Below are positions 45,386 to 53,941 of a stretch of DNA of 64,000 nt, in pieces. The position numbers and the translations under genes were made by a program. Origin of the DNA: Allobosea sp. CRIB-10 (lineage in GTDB: Bacteria; Pseudomonadota; Alphaproteobacteria; Rhizobiales; Beijerinckiaceae); assembly GCF_900112185.1 (NCBI RefSeq), contig NZ_FOKP01000009.1, positions 1-64,000 of the forward strand, written 5' to 3'. Under the pieces are notes generated by a model. That model searched no databases. It was not told the DNA's origin and saw nothing but the letters and a program-made list of their open reading frames with translations. Positions within the stretch are counted from its first letter, which is position 1, and each line of letters starts with the position of its first letter.

Positions 45386-47929
45386 ATGACGATGCATGCG
45401 AAGCATGAAACGCCTGCAACCGGACCCAGCGTGATCGATATTCCGGTCGACGGGATGACCTGCGCGTCCTGTGTCGGCCGGGTCGAGAAGGCGATCGCCG
45501 CCGTCCCGGGGGTCGGCGGAGCCGCGGTCAACCTCGCGACCGGCAAGGCGCGCGTGACGCTCGCCGGTGCCGACACCAGCGCGGTCGCCGATGCGATCCG
45601 CGGCGCCGGCTACGAACCGCGCGCGACGGACATCACCCTGGCGATCTCCGGCATGACCTGCGCGTCCTGCGTCGGCCGGGTCGAGAAGGCGCTGCGCGCC
45701 GTGCCGGGCGTCTTGAGCGCGCAGGTCAATCTCGCGACCGAGCGGGCGACTGTGCGGGCGGCCGATGGCGGCATCACGCCGGCGCTCGTCGCGGCGGTCA
45801 CGGTTGCAGGCTATGAAGCTCGGCCCCTCGACGAGGGGCGCAGCGACGACGGCGATGCCGCCGCCGCACGCCGCCAGGCGGAGCAGGCCGCGCTCGGCCG
45901 CTCGGTCGTCGTCGCGGCGCTGGCGACCCTGCCGCTGATGATCCTCGAGATGGGTCCGCATCTGAGCGAGGCCTTCCATCACTGGCTCCATGCCCGCATC
46001 GACGCCTTCGTGCTGAAGCTCCTCGCCTTCGGCCTCACCACCATCGTGCTGTTCGGACCGGGCCTGCGCTTCTTCCTGAAGGGCTGGCCGGCGCTTCTGC
46101 GCGGCGCACCCGACATGAACGCGCTGGTCATGCTCGGCGCCGGCGCGGCCTATGCCTATTCGGTGGTCGCGACCTTCGTGCCCGGCTGGCTGCCGGCCGG
46201 AACGGACTACACCTATTTCGAGACAGGCGCAGTGATCGTCACGCTGATCCTGCTCGGGCGCTGGTTCGAGGCCCGCGCCAAGGGCCGCACCAGCGAGGCG
46301 ATCAAGCGGCTGGTGCAATTGCAGGCGCGCTCGGCCCGCGTGCTGCGCGACGGCGTCGAGAGCGAGATCGCGATCGAGCATGTCCGGGTCGGCGACCTCG
46401 TGCTGGTCCGGCCGGGCGAGAAGATCCCGGTCGATGGCGAGGTCGTCGACGGCGCGTCCCATGTCGACGAAGCCATGGTGACCGGCGAGCCGGCTCCCGC
46501 CCATAAGAGCGTCGGCTCGGCCGTGATCGGCGGCACGATCAACCGGAACGGCGCGCTGCGCTTCCGGGCGGAGAAGGTCGGCGCCGATACCTTGCTCGCC
46601 CAGATCCTGCGCATGGTCGAGCAGGCGCAAGGCGCCAAGCTGCCGATCCAGGCGCTGGTCGACCGCGTCACCAACTGGTTCGTGCCGGCCGTGATCGCCG
46701 TCGCGCTTTTGACCTTCGCGGCCTGGCTCGCCTTCGGTCCCTCGCCCGCTTTGACCTACGCGCTCGTCAACGCCGTCGCGGTGCTGATCGTCGCCTGTCC
46801 GTGCGCCATGGGCCTGGCGACGCCGACATCGATCATGGTCGGCACCGGCCGCGCCGCCGAGCTGGGCATCCTGTTCAGCCAGGGCGCGGCGCTGCAGGGC
46901 CTGAGCGAGGTTTCGACCATCGCATTCGACAAGACGGGAACGCTGACCAAGGGCCGGCCCGAGGTGACCCATTTCGTTGTTGCCGCGGGATTTGCGGAAG
47001 ACGAGGCCTTGCGCCTCGCCGCCTCCGCCGAGAGCGCCTCCGAGCACCCCTCCGCAGAGGCGATCATCGCGGAAGCGAAGCGGCGTGGCCTTGCGCTCGC
47101 ACCGGCCACTGGCTTCGCGGCCGAGCCCGGCCTCGGCATCTCCGCCCGTGTCGAAAGCCGCGAGATACTCGTCGGCTCGCAGAAGCTGATGGCGCAGCAC
47201 AGCGTCGCGCTCGGCGACCTGGCTGACAAGGCTGCCGCCTTCGCCCGCGACGGCGAGAGCCCGCTCTATGTCGCGATCGACGGCAGGCTCGCCGGCCTCG
47301 TCGCCGTGGCCGACCAGATCAAGCCCGGGACACCGGCTGCGATCTCGACTCTCAAGGCGCTCGGCCTGCGCATCGTCATGGTGACCGGCGACAACCGGGC
47401 CACCGCCGAAGCGATTGCAGCCCGCCTCGGCATCGACGCGGTCGAGGCCGAAGTGCTGCCGACCGACAAGGCGGCGATCGTCCAGCGCCTGCAGGAGGGC
47501 GGCGCCAAGGTCGCCTTCGTCGGCGACGGCATCAACGACGCCCCGGCTCTGGCCCAGGCCGATATCGGCATCGCCATGGGCGCCGGCACCGACATTGCGA
47601 TCGAGAGCGCCGACATCGTGCTGATCTCCGGCGATCTCACCCATGTGCCGGAGGCGATCGGCCTCTCCAAGGCGACGATGACGAACATCCGCCAAAATCT
47701 CGGCTGGGCCTTCGGCTATAATGTGCTGCTGATCCCGGTTGCGGCCGGCGCGCTCTACCCGCTCTGGGGCGTGCTGATGTCGCCGGTCTTCGCCAGCTTC
47801 GCCATGGCCTTCTCCAGCGTCAGCGTGCTGGCCAACGCGCTCCGGCTGCGCCGCTTCGCGGTGCGGCAGGACACCACAGCGACCGGGCCGGGCGCTACCC
47901 CGGCCACTGCCTTCGGGAGGATGGGATGA
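45386..47929 (+). CDS. copA: Copper-exporting P1B-type ATPase
   Basis: This 847-residue inner-membrane ATPase exports Cu(I). It has two N-terminal heavy-metal domains with GMTCASC (Cys26/Cys29 and Cys92/Cys95). The transmembrane site is CPC at 471-473 and the phosphorylated aspartate Asp515 in DKTGT. The [10 protein letters not shown] form and the YN near the last membrane segments are typical of the Cu(I) branch. It is preceded by a CueR operator and overlaps cueR by ATGA, so regulator and pump are co-expressed. Confidence 0.95.
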   Translation: MTMHAKHETPATGPSVIDIPVDGMTCASCVGRVEKAIAAVPGVGGAAVNLATGKARVTLAGADTSAVADAIRGAGYEPRATDITLAISGMTCASCVGRVEKALRAVPGVLSAQVNLATERATVRAADGGITPALVAAVTVAGYEARPLDEGRSDDGDAAAARRQAEQAALGRSVVVAALATLPLMILEMGPHLSEAFHHWLHARIDAFVLKLLAFGLTTIVLFGPGLRFFLKGWPALLRGAPDMNALVMLGAGAAYAYSVVATFVPGWLPAGTDYTYFETGAVIVTLILLGRWFEARAKGRTSEAIKRLVQLQARSARVLRDGVESEIAIEHVRVGDLVLVRPGEKIPVDGEVVDGASHVDEAMVTGEPAPAHKSVGSAVIGGTINRNGALRFRAEKVGADTLLAQILRMVEQAQGAKLPIQALVDRVTNWFVPAVIAVALLTFAAWLAFGPSPALTYALVNAVAVLIVACPCAMGLATPTSIMVGTGRAAELGILFSQGAALQGLSEVSTIAFDKTGTLTKGRPEVTHFVVAAGFAEDEALRLAASAESASEHPSAEAIIAEAKRRGLALAPATGFAAEPGLGISARVESREILVGSQKLMAQHSVALGDLADKAAAFARDGESPLYVAIDGRLAGLVAVADQIKPGTPAAISTLKALGLRIVMVTGDNRATAEAIAARLGIDAVEAEVLPTDKAAIVQRLQEGGAKVAFVGDGINDAPALAQADIGIAMGAGTDIAIESADIVLISGDLTHVPEAIGLSKATMTNIRQNLGWAFGYNVLLIPVAAGALYPLWGVLMSPVFASFAMAFSSVSVLANALRLRRFAVRQDTTATGPGATPATAFGRMG

Positions 47930-48318
47930 ACATCGGACAAGCCGCCGAGGCTTCCGGCGTCAGCGCCAAGATGATCCGCTATTACGAGCAGATCGGGCTG
48001 ATCGAGCCGCCGGCGCGCTCGCAATCGGGCTATCGGGTCTATGCCGAGCCGAACGTCCACACACTGCGCTTCGTGCGCCGGGCCCGCAGCCTCGGCTTCT
48101 CGGTCGAGGAGACGGGCTCGCTGCTGGCGCTCTGGCGCGACCGCTCGCGGGCGAGCGCCGATGTGAAGTCGCTGGCGCTGAAGCATGTCGCCGAACTGGA
48201 AGAGAAAGCCGCTGCATTGCAGGCGATGGCGGCGACGTTGCGCCACCTCGCCAGCCATTGCCATGGCGACCAGCGGCCGGATTGCCCGATCCTCGACAAG
48301 ATCGGCTCGGCGAGCTGA
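47926..48318 (+). CDS. cueR: CueR copper-sensing MerR regulator
   Basis: This 130-residue MerR-family activator has an N-terminal winged HTH ([19 protein letters not shown]). The Cu(I) ligands Cys112 and Cys120 are in CHGDQRPDC, at the same numbers as in E. coli CueR. The residue equivalent to the ZntR cysteine is not cysteine, as expected for a monovalent-metal sensor. It overlaps copA and so is autoregulated from the operator at 45324-45354. Confidence 0.95.
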   Translation: MNIGQAAEASGVSAKMIRYYEQIGLIEPPARSQSGYRVYAEPNVHTLRFVRRARSLGFSVEETGSLLALWRDRSRASADVKSLALKHVAELEEKAAALQAMAATLRHLASHCHGDQRPDCPILDKIGSAS

Positions 48319-48333
48319 GACCCCGCAACGCAA

Positions 48334-48365
48334 AACGCCGGAGGCCCTTCCAGGCTTCCGGCGTT
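48334..48365. terminator. Stem-loop after cueR, possible terminator
   Basis: A 13-bp stem (48334-48346 with 48353-48365) contains a single G-U wobble and a 6-base loop. It lies 16 bp after the cueR stop. No T tract follows on either strand, so intrinsic termination is uncertain. Confidence 0.5.
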
Positions 48366-48382
48366 CGCAATGGGCAGAACTG

Positions 48383-48480
48383 GAGCATTTTCAAGCGAAG
48401 TGGATACCGGTTCGCGTAAAAAAATGCGATAAAACAAAGGCCTAGAGCATTTCCGTGATTCAGAGAAACACAGAAATGCT
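48383..48480. repeat. Rhizobiales-type dispersed intergenic repeat
   Basis: The stretch begins GAGCATTTTCAAGCGAAG and continues with GTGGATACCGGTTCGCGT and an AT-rich GATAAAACAAAG segment. It ends in an inverted pair AGCATTTC and GAAATGCT (48435-48480). I recall near-identical sequences scattered between genes in many Hyphomicrobiales genomes. It is low in GC compared with its surroundings. Confidence 0.7.
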
Positions 48481-48504
48481 TTAAGGCGTGGTCGGCTGCG
48501 CCGT

Positions 48505-48786
48505 TCAGCGCCGCATCGCCTCGGCGAGGCGCGGTGAGAAGGTGCGGGCCGGACGGCGGACCACGACGACCGAGCGGTTCGGCGTCATCACGGTGGTGCG
48601 GTGCGCGGCCTTGCGGATCAGCGGCACGACCTCGGCGACAGGCACGCCCATCAGCTGGGCGGCGAGTTCGGCCTGCTGATCCGGCGAATCGCTCATGCAC
48701 TGCGCCGCGGTCACCGCCTCCTCGAGGGTCGGCAGCTCGACGCGGGGGCGCAGGACGCGCGGGGGAGGATTCTTGTATTCGGGCAT
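48505..48786 (-). CDS. Small basic protein, unknown function
   Basis: I do not recognise this 93-residue protein. It begins MPEYKNPPPRVLRPRVELPT, has one helical middle segment with a cysteine (AAQCMSDSPDQQAEL) and a basic tail (VVVVRRPARTFSPRLAEAMRR). A clear AAGGAG precedes the ATG. The frame is clean, with no signal peptide or membrane segment. It is divergent from the P450 gene across a palindrome-rich, AT-rich region. A DNA- or granule-associated role would fit its charge but is speculation. Confidence 0.65.
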   Translation of the reverse strand: MPEYKNPPPRVLRPRVELPTLEEAVTAAQCMSDSPDQQAELAAQLMGVPVAEVVPLIRKAAHRTTVMTPNRSVVVVRRPARTFSPRLAEAMRR

Positions 48787-48821
48787 CTTGATGGCTCCTT
48801 GGATGCCTAAAATAACACTTA

Positions 48822-48836
48822 TTGTGCACTGCACAA
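48822..48836. promoter_or_regulatory. Perfect 15-bp palindrome in divergent promoter region
   Basis: TTGTGCA-C-TGCACAA has perfect 7-bp arms. A second palindrome TGCA-A-TGCA (48856-48864) follows, and CTCTGC/GCAGAG (48853-48858 and 48871-48876) brackets it. The TGC-N3-GCA spacing resembles sites described for PHB regulators (PhaR/PhbF). It could control the small protein, the P450 or both. Confidence 0.5.
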
Positions 48837-48998
48837 GATTGCGCGAATTATTCTCTGCAATGCAACAATCGCAGAGCGAGTTGGCATGCGGTTTGCGCCT
48901 TTGGAATGCCTAAAACCGAAAGGAGATTGTCGCCCTCAGAGCCGGTTCCGATCGGAGTGTTCGAAACGACCGACCTCGGCTCCGCAAGGAGAGATCTC

Positions 48999-50423
48999 AT
49001 GAGCGCAGCGAACGCGACCCTTTCGGCGGTCCAGGCTCGCCGGCGTCGGCCGCCAGCTCCGGTGCCGGAAGAACATGAGTTCGGTCGGCTCGAACTGCTG
49101 CTGCGCCTGCGCCGCAACCCGCTGACGATCTGGCGGGCGCGTCATTTCCGCGAGCCGATCGTCGCCGGCGAGGGCCTGTTCGGCTATGGCGTCGTCGTCT
49201 CCGACCCGGAGGTCGTCCGGCATGTGCTGGTCGAGAACGCGGCGAACTACCGCAAGGACGATCTCCAGCGCACTGTCCTCGCGCCAGGCCTCGGCGAAGG
49301 CTTGCTCACGGCCGAGGGCGACGCCTGGAAGCGGGCAAGGCGGACCTTGGCGCCGCTGTTCACGCCGCGCTCGGTCACGGCTTTGGCCCAGCGCATGGTG
49401 GCACCCGCAGAGAAGACCGCCGAGCGCATGGCGCGCCGGCGCGGCGGCCGCATCGTCGACATCTCGGCAGACATGACCCGCGTCACCTACGACATCCTGG
49501 CCGAGACGATGTTCTCGAACGCGATCGCCGGCGGCGCCGACGCCTTCGGCAAGGCATTGACCCGCTATTTCGAGACGCAAGGCCGGATCGATCCACTCGA
49601 CGTGCTCGGCGCGCCGTCCTGGCTGCCGCGCATCGGCCGCTGGATGGCGCGGCCGGCGATCAGCTTCTTCGAAGCCCAGGTCAAGGCGATCATCGCCGAG
49701 CGGCAGGCGCTGCACGCCGGCGGGACCTGGCGGCCGGAGAAGCCGGATCTGCTCGATGCCCTGCTCGCGGCGCGCGACCCCGAGACCGGGACCGGGCTCA
49801 GCGACGCCGAGGTCGGCGCCAACATCGTCACCTTCATCGGTGCGGGCCACGAGACCACCGCCAACGCCCTTACCTGGTCGCTCTATCTCATCTCGCTCGC
49901 CCCGGACGTGCGCGAAGCGCTCGAGGCCGAGATCGATGCAGCCGGCGACGATCTCGCCGCTGCGGCCCTGTCGGGGAGCCGCCTGGCGCTGACCCGCGCC
50001 GTCATCGAAGAGGCGATGCGGCTCTATCCGCCGGTGCCGTCGCTGTCGCGCACGGCGCTGGCCGACGATGCCACGGGCGCATGCTTCATTCCCAAGGGCG
50101 CGCTGGTGGTGGTCTCGCCTTATCTCTTGCACCGGCACGAGACACTCTGGCAGGCGCCGGACCGGTTCCGGCCGGAGCGCTTTCTGCCGGGAGCCCGCGA
50201 GGCGATCTCGCGCTTTGCCTATCTGCCCTTCGGCGCCGGCCCCCGGATTTGCATCGGCCAGCAATTCGCCATGATCGAGGCGGTGATCGTGCTGGCGACG
50301 CTGCTGCGGCGGCTGCAGTTCGAGCATGCCGGCGAGGAGGCGCCGGTGCCGGTCCAGCGCATCACCCTGCGCCCCGGCAAGGGCATGCCGATGCGAGTCG
50401 CGACGCGCAGCCCCGCGCGATGA
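48999..50423 (+). CDS. Cytochrome P450
   Basis: This 474-residue cytosolic heme monooxygenase has the oxygen-binding I-helix AGHETT (282-287), the K-helix E-x-x-R in EEAMRLYP (about 336-343), and the heme loop FGAGPRICIG with Cys418 as thiolate ligand. The pattern suggests a fatty-acid or hydrocarbon hydroxylase-like class. ATG 48999 has an excellent AAGGAG. Longer frames upstream would pass through the promoter palindromes. No ferredoxin or reductase gene is adjacent, so electron partners must be encoded elsewhere. Confidence 0.92.
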   Translation: MSAANATLSAVQARRRRPPAPVPEEHEFGRLELLLRLRRNPLTIWRARHFREPIVAGEGLFGYGVVVSDPEVVRHVLVENAANYRKDDLQRTVLAPGLGEGLLTAEGDAWKRARRTLAPLFTPRSVTALAQRMVAPAEKTAERMARRRGGRIVDISADMTRVTYDILAETMFSNAIAGGADAFGKALTRYFETQGRIDPLDVLGAPSWLPRIGRWMARPAISFFEAQVKAIIAERQALHAGGTWRPEKPDLLDALLAARDPETGTGLSDAEVGANIVTFIGAGHETTANALTWSLYLISLAPDVREALEAEIDAAGDDLAAAALSGSRLALTRAVIEEAMRLYPPVPSLSRTALADDATGACFIPKGALVVVSPYLLHRHETLWQAPDRFRPERFLPGAREAISRFAYLPFGAGPRICIGQQFAMIEAVIVLATLLRRLQFEHAGEEAPVPVQRITLRPGKGMPMRVATRSPAR

Positions 50424-50788
50424 TGCTCGCGGCCGACCGAGGCGAATTAACCACAGCTGCCGGAAAAGCGTTAAAGATGAACTCGGTGTTTTTAAAGATG
50501 TCGTGCCAGCGGCGCTCGATGCGGCCGAACAGCCGTCAGGCGAAACCCCGCAAGGCCCTGTCATTCTTGGCTCGACGGGGCGTCATCGGCACGCGAACAA
50601 TTTAAAACTTGGCAAAATCGTGACAAACTACGGCGGCCCTTGCCCAAAAAAGGCCAATATGGAACAGATGCCAGGTGTGGTGCCGTATGGTCCCGCCCGC
50701 TTCTGCGAAACTGGCTCTGCCGGCTGCAAGGGCTACCAGATTGTTGGCACCATCCATTTTGGAAGCAACTTTTTACTGGGGTGACGTG
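50424..50788. other. Intergenic region with a tandem 9-bp direct repeat
   Basis: No gene is supported in this 365-bp gap. It is less GC-rich than its neighbours, especially 50600-50660, and probably carries the promoter of the glycine-zipper lipoprotein. A direct repeat TTAAAGATG occurs at 50471-50479 and 50492-50500, 21 bp apart (two helical turns), as for some response-regulator sites. No small RNA could be recognised. Confidence 0.5.
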
Positions 50789-51244
50789 ATGCATGCCAAG
50801 ACCATGAAAGCCGGAACCATTCTCGTCGCGGGCGCGCTCGCGCTTGGCGGCTGCACCCAGTCGCAGGAGCGTGTCGCGGCTGGTGGCGCGCTCGGCGCCG
50901 GTGCCGGCGCCCTGATCGGCGGCGCGGCCGGCGGCTGGCGCGGCGCTGCGATCGGCGCCCTGATCGGCGGTGTCGCCGGTCTCGTCATCGCCGACGCGAT
51001 CGAGAAGGAGCGCGCCCGCGAGGCCGCCTACATCGCGGCGCGCTCGGGCGGCTCGAACGTCCAGAGCTTCCGCAATTCGAGCGGCCAGGCGGTCGTCGTG
51101 CGCGCCCGCACCGTGCGCACCTATAACAACAGCCAGGGCCAGCGCATCCGCGTGGTCGAGCGCAGCGTGACCCGCGAGGGCAAGGCCGCCGGTACCGACC
51201 AGGTCGAGGTCAATCTGGCCACGAACGAAGCCTCCGGCATCTGA
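50789..51244 (+). CDS. Glycine-zipper outer-membrane lipoprotein
   Basis: This 151-residue protein has a lipoprotein signal with lipobox ALGGC and a double glycine-zipper segment (GGALGAGAGALIGGAAGG and GALIGGVAGLVIAD) expected to insert in a membrane. A hydrophilic domain follows. Such lipoproteins occur in envelope stress and general surface functions. A second start at 50804 (MKAGTILVAG) is also possible. It precedes the IalB-domain gene, separated by a strong hairpin. Confidence 0.82.
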   Translation: MHAKTMKAGTILVAGALALGGCTQSQERVAAGGALGAGAGALIGGAAGGWRGAAIGALIGGVAGLVIADAIEKERAREAAYIAARSGGSNVQSFRNSSGQAVVVRARTVRTYNNSQGQRIRVVERSVTREGKAAGTDQVEVNLATNEASGI

Positions 51245-51265
51245 GCCGCGGGCTAAACCAGAACC

Positions 51266-51293
51266 GGTCCTCCCTCGTTCGCGAGGGAGGACC
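51266..51293 (+). promoter_or_regulatory. Perfect 12-bp hairpin masking a ribosome binding site
   Basis: GGTCCTCCCTCG (51266-51277) pairs perfectly with CGAGGGAGGACC (51282-51293) around a TTCG tetraloop. The right arm contains the GGAGG that serves the leader ATG at 51296. There is no T tract, so a translational role is more likely than simple termination, though it may also end the preceding lipoprotein message. Confidence 0.65.
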
Positions 51294-51295
51294 TC

Positions 51296-51316
51296 ATGAG
51301 TACCGAACCGAAATGA
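51296..51316 (+). CDS. Six-codon leader peptide overlapping the next start
   Basis: ATG at 51296 lies 5 bp after GGAGG and encodes MSTEPK followed by TGA at 51314-51316. That stop overlaps the start codon of the IalB-domain gene (ATGA, start 51313), which has no ribosome binding site of its own. Translation of the leader may therefore deliver ribosomes to the main gene, under control of the hairpin at 51266-51293. No peptide function is implied. Confidence 0.45.
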   Translation: MSTEPK

Positions 51317-53148
51317 CTGCGAAAGCGCTGACGAGACGGATCCTTTGCCTGACGGTTGCCGGCCTCACGGCGGCATCGCCAGTGAAGGCGACGGCGCAGA
51401 CGCAGATGATGCAGGGGTTCGACCCCTACAACCCGTTCGGCTCCGCCGCCCAGATCCTGTGGCAGCGCATCCAGCAGCAATGCCCCCAGCTCAAGCTGCC
51501 GGTCACCATCGGCATCGCCTCCCGTCCCGTGACGCGGGACGCGTTCACGACCGACCAGGGCAACAACATCATGCAGCAGATCCGGGCTGCATTCTCGAAC
51601 ATCCCCGGCATCACCATGGCGCCCTGGCTCGACCTCGACCCGATCAAGGGCATCGTCGACACCGGCGTGCTCGACAATCCGCTGGCCGGTGACAACAAGG
51701 AACAGCTCAGCAAGATCCAGATCGAGGTGCGAGCCTCCGGCTACAAGGTCGGTGCGGCGACGCGCTTCAACCTCTCTGCGCATGGCTGGAACGGCTATGA
51801 GAGCTGCTCGCCAAGCCTCGACCCCTTCCCCGTCTCGCAGGACTTCATCGGCGAGGAGTACAGCTCGACCGACGAGCTCTTCAACCGGGTCGCGGCCGGC
51901 GTCTGGGCCGCCTCGGTCGACACCTCCAATCCGGTCACGCTCTCGGTGAGGATGCTGAGCGGACTGCCGGTCAGCCCCGGCTGGCAGGAATTCTTCTCCG
52001 ACAAGCTGCGGCGCGCGCTGAGCAAGCAGAACGCCGAGGAGAAGGAGACCAAGATTCGGGCCGAACGCCATGTCTCGCTCGTCATCGCCCATGATCCGGC
52101 CGGCGCCGAGGACAAGCGTTGGGAGGGAATGGTCACCGTCGACCCGCGCCCGCTCGGCTATCGCATCTCCGTCAGCGTCAACCGCCGGAACACCACTCCC
52201 ATCTCCGAGGACGGGCTGGTGACGCTCGACGAGCTGCCGACGATGCAGCAATGGGCCGCGCTCGGCCCGGAGACGCAGACGCCGCGGCTCGACCAGACAC
52301 CGATGCGGATCAATGCCCGCATCGAAGGCGGTCGCGCGCTGCAGCAATATCCCTTCCTGGTCGCGCAGGAATCCTATGTCGAGGTCGACATCCCGACAGC
52401 CAGCGTGCGCGGGCCGCACCCGGCCGTCCCCGTCGACGTGCTTGGGCGCAACAATGCGCCGATGAAGACGATCCACATCGCCAATCCGAGCCGGCCGAAC
52501 CTGCGGCGCTACAAGCTCCGCCCCGGCGAGTATACGATCCGCGTCGCCAGCGCCGGCCCGGTCGCGCAGGACTTCCAGCTGCGGGCGCGTGCGGTCGACA
52601 CCAGCGACATGCTGATGCCGGAAGCGCCGGGCCGGTTGCTGCGCCGCTTCCAGGACTGGTACGCCAGCGTCTCGGAGGATCCGCGCACCGGCCAGCGCAC
52701 CTGCTTCGCCTATACCGCGGCGCAGGAAGCCGGGCCGCGCTACTGGCGCGAGCAAGCGCCGTTCATCCTGCTGCAGGCGAGCAGTGCCGGGGTCGGAAAC
52801 GGCGATCTCCAGCACCTGATCGAGGACAAGCGCTATTACAAGCCCAATACGCCGTTCGAGGCGGTGATCCGGGAAGGCGGCGGCATGGCGCGCCGGCTCA
52901 ACGCTGCGCCGACCGCGGCGGGCAACTTCATCCGTCCGATGAAGCAGGGCTCGAACGGCCAGCCGATCCTCGATATGGACGCGGTCGCCGGCTACAACCG
53001 GGGCACGACGCTCGAGATCAGGGGCACCGCGCCCGACGGCCGGCCAGCGCATGTGATCTATTCGCTGCAGGGCTATCGGGCCGCCGTCAACGCCATGTCG
53101 CTCGAATGCGGCCGGCGCGACCTCGCCAACGCCCTGGTCTGGAAGTAA
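51313..53148 (+). CDS. Large secreted protein with C-terminal IalB-like domain
   Basis: This 611-residue protein has a signal peptide (residues 1-29, ending KATAQ). Residues 30-450 are mostly beta and of unknown type. The C-terminal part from Cys464 (RTCFAYT) to the end resembles invasion-associated locus B: TLEIRGTAPDG, then VIYSLQGYRAAVNAMSLECG. Most IalB proteins are only about 170-220 residues, so the long N-terminal part is unusual. It opens the uncharacterised region that runs to the window end. Translation may depend on a six-codon leader. Confidence 0.72.
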   Translation: MTAKALTRRILCLTVAGLTAASPVKATAQTQMMQGFDPYNPFGSAAQILWQRIQQQCPQLKLPVTIGIASRPVTRDAFTTDQGNNIMQQIRAAFSNIPGITMAPWLDLDPIKGIVDTGVLDNPLAGDNKEQLSKIQIEVRASGYKVGAATRFNLSAHGWNGYESCSPSLDPFPVSQDFIGEEYSSTDELFNRVAAGVWAASVDTSNPVTLSVRMLSGLPVSPGWQEFFSDKLRRALSKQNAEEKETKIRAERHVSLVIAHDPAGAEDKRWEGMVTVDPRPLGYRISVSVNRRNTTPISEDGLVTLDELPTMQQWAALGPETQTPRLDQTPMRINARIEGGRALQQYPFLVAQESYVEVDIPTASVRGPHPAVPVDVLGRNNAPMKTIHIANPSRPNLRRYKLRPGEYTIRVASAGPVAQDFQLRARAVDTSDMLMPEAPGRLLRRFQDWYASVSEDPRTGQRTCFAYTAAQEAGPRYWREQAPFILLQASSAGVGNGDLQHLIEDKRYYKPNTPFEAVIREGGGMARRLNAAPTAAGNFIRPMKQGSNGQPILDMDAVAGYNRGTTLEIRGTAPDGRPAHVIYSLQGYRAAVNAMSLECGRRDLANALVWK

Positions 53149-53165
53149 CCGGCCTGTCGATGTGC

Positions 53166-53738
53166 TCAGGCCAGTGCCAGCGCCGCCCGCGCAGGTCCCG
53201 CATCATCGGCAGGCTCGAAGCGAACCAGGCCGCGACGGACCCCGGCAGCCGCGTCGAGCACAGCCGGAAGCGAACGGGCCGAGCGTTCGAGGACGCCAAG
53301 CATGGCGGGCACGAGGCGCGGATCGCTCCAGACCTCCTCGGCGCGGCGACCGAATGGCGCCAGGAAAGGCTCCATTCCGCTCCAGGCGAGGATGATCTCG
53401 CGCGGGCGGGCGACCGCAGCCTCGAGCCCCGCCAGGATCCGCTCGATGATCGGCGCCCAGACGCCGTCGTCATAGCGTCCGACCGGCAGCAGGACGATCA
53501 GCCGGCCGGCGCCCTGGAGCGCCTCCTGGGCTTGCGAAGCAGCCTGGGCGGAATCGCGGAACAGCCGCGGCAGCAGGCGCGGCGCGATGAAGCTCGCTTC
53601 GACCTCGTGCGTCTCCGCCCCGGCAGCCTCGGACAAGGCCAGCCGGCGCAGCGCAACGTCCTCGCCGGCAATCGCCTGAGCCAGCGCAGCCGGCAAAGCA
53701 GCCGGCAGGGCCGCGAAGCAAACCGATTCTGCGCTCAT
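53166..53738 (-). CDS. Unknown 190-residue protein, divergent from the operon
   Basis: I do not recognise this protein. It has a possible alpha/beta core (GRLIVLLPVGRYDD, then REIILAWSGMEPF) and Ala/Leu-rich helices. There is no signal peptide, membrane segment or metal-binding motif. ATG 53738 is preceded by GGAG at suitable distance; a start at 53753 is possible. It lies opposite the 795-residue gene over 203 bp, suggesting shared control, and is convergent with the IalB-domain gene 17 bp away. Confidence 0.6.
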   Translation of the reverse strand: MSAESVCFAALPAALPAALAQAIAGEDVALRRLALSEAAGAETHEVEASFIAPRLLPRLFRDSAQAASQAQEALQGAGRLIVLLPVGRYDDGVWAPIIERILAGLEAAVARPREIILAWSGMEPFLAPFGRRAEEVWSDPRLVPAMLGVLERSARSLPAVLDAAAGVRRGLVRFEPADDAGPARAALALA

Positions 53739-53941
53739 CACATTCCGCTCCATTCGAGCCGCCACCATGCCGCAGCCCATGTCCCGGGCAGGCAGGTTTC
53801 CGCAGAGGTGGCCAAATGGCCGCAAGATCAGGCCCGCGTGACGAAAGTCGAGCCCGGGGTCTGTCTTGCAAGACGGCGGGCCATCGCGCAAGGTCCGTCC
53901 CCGTTGTTCCGCTCAGCTCGTCTTCCCCGGAGCCCGCTTCC

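Noticed and set aside
45092..47695. An 867-codon antisense open frame opposite copA
   Set aside because: copA on the other strand is unambiguous and preceded by a CueR operator. The antisense frame runs through that operator.
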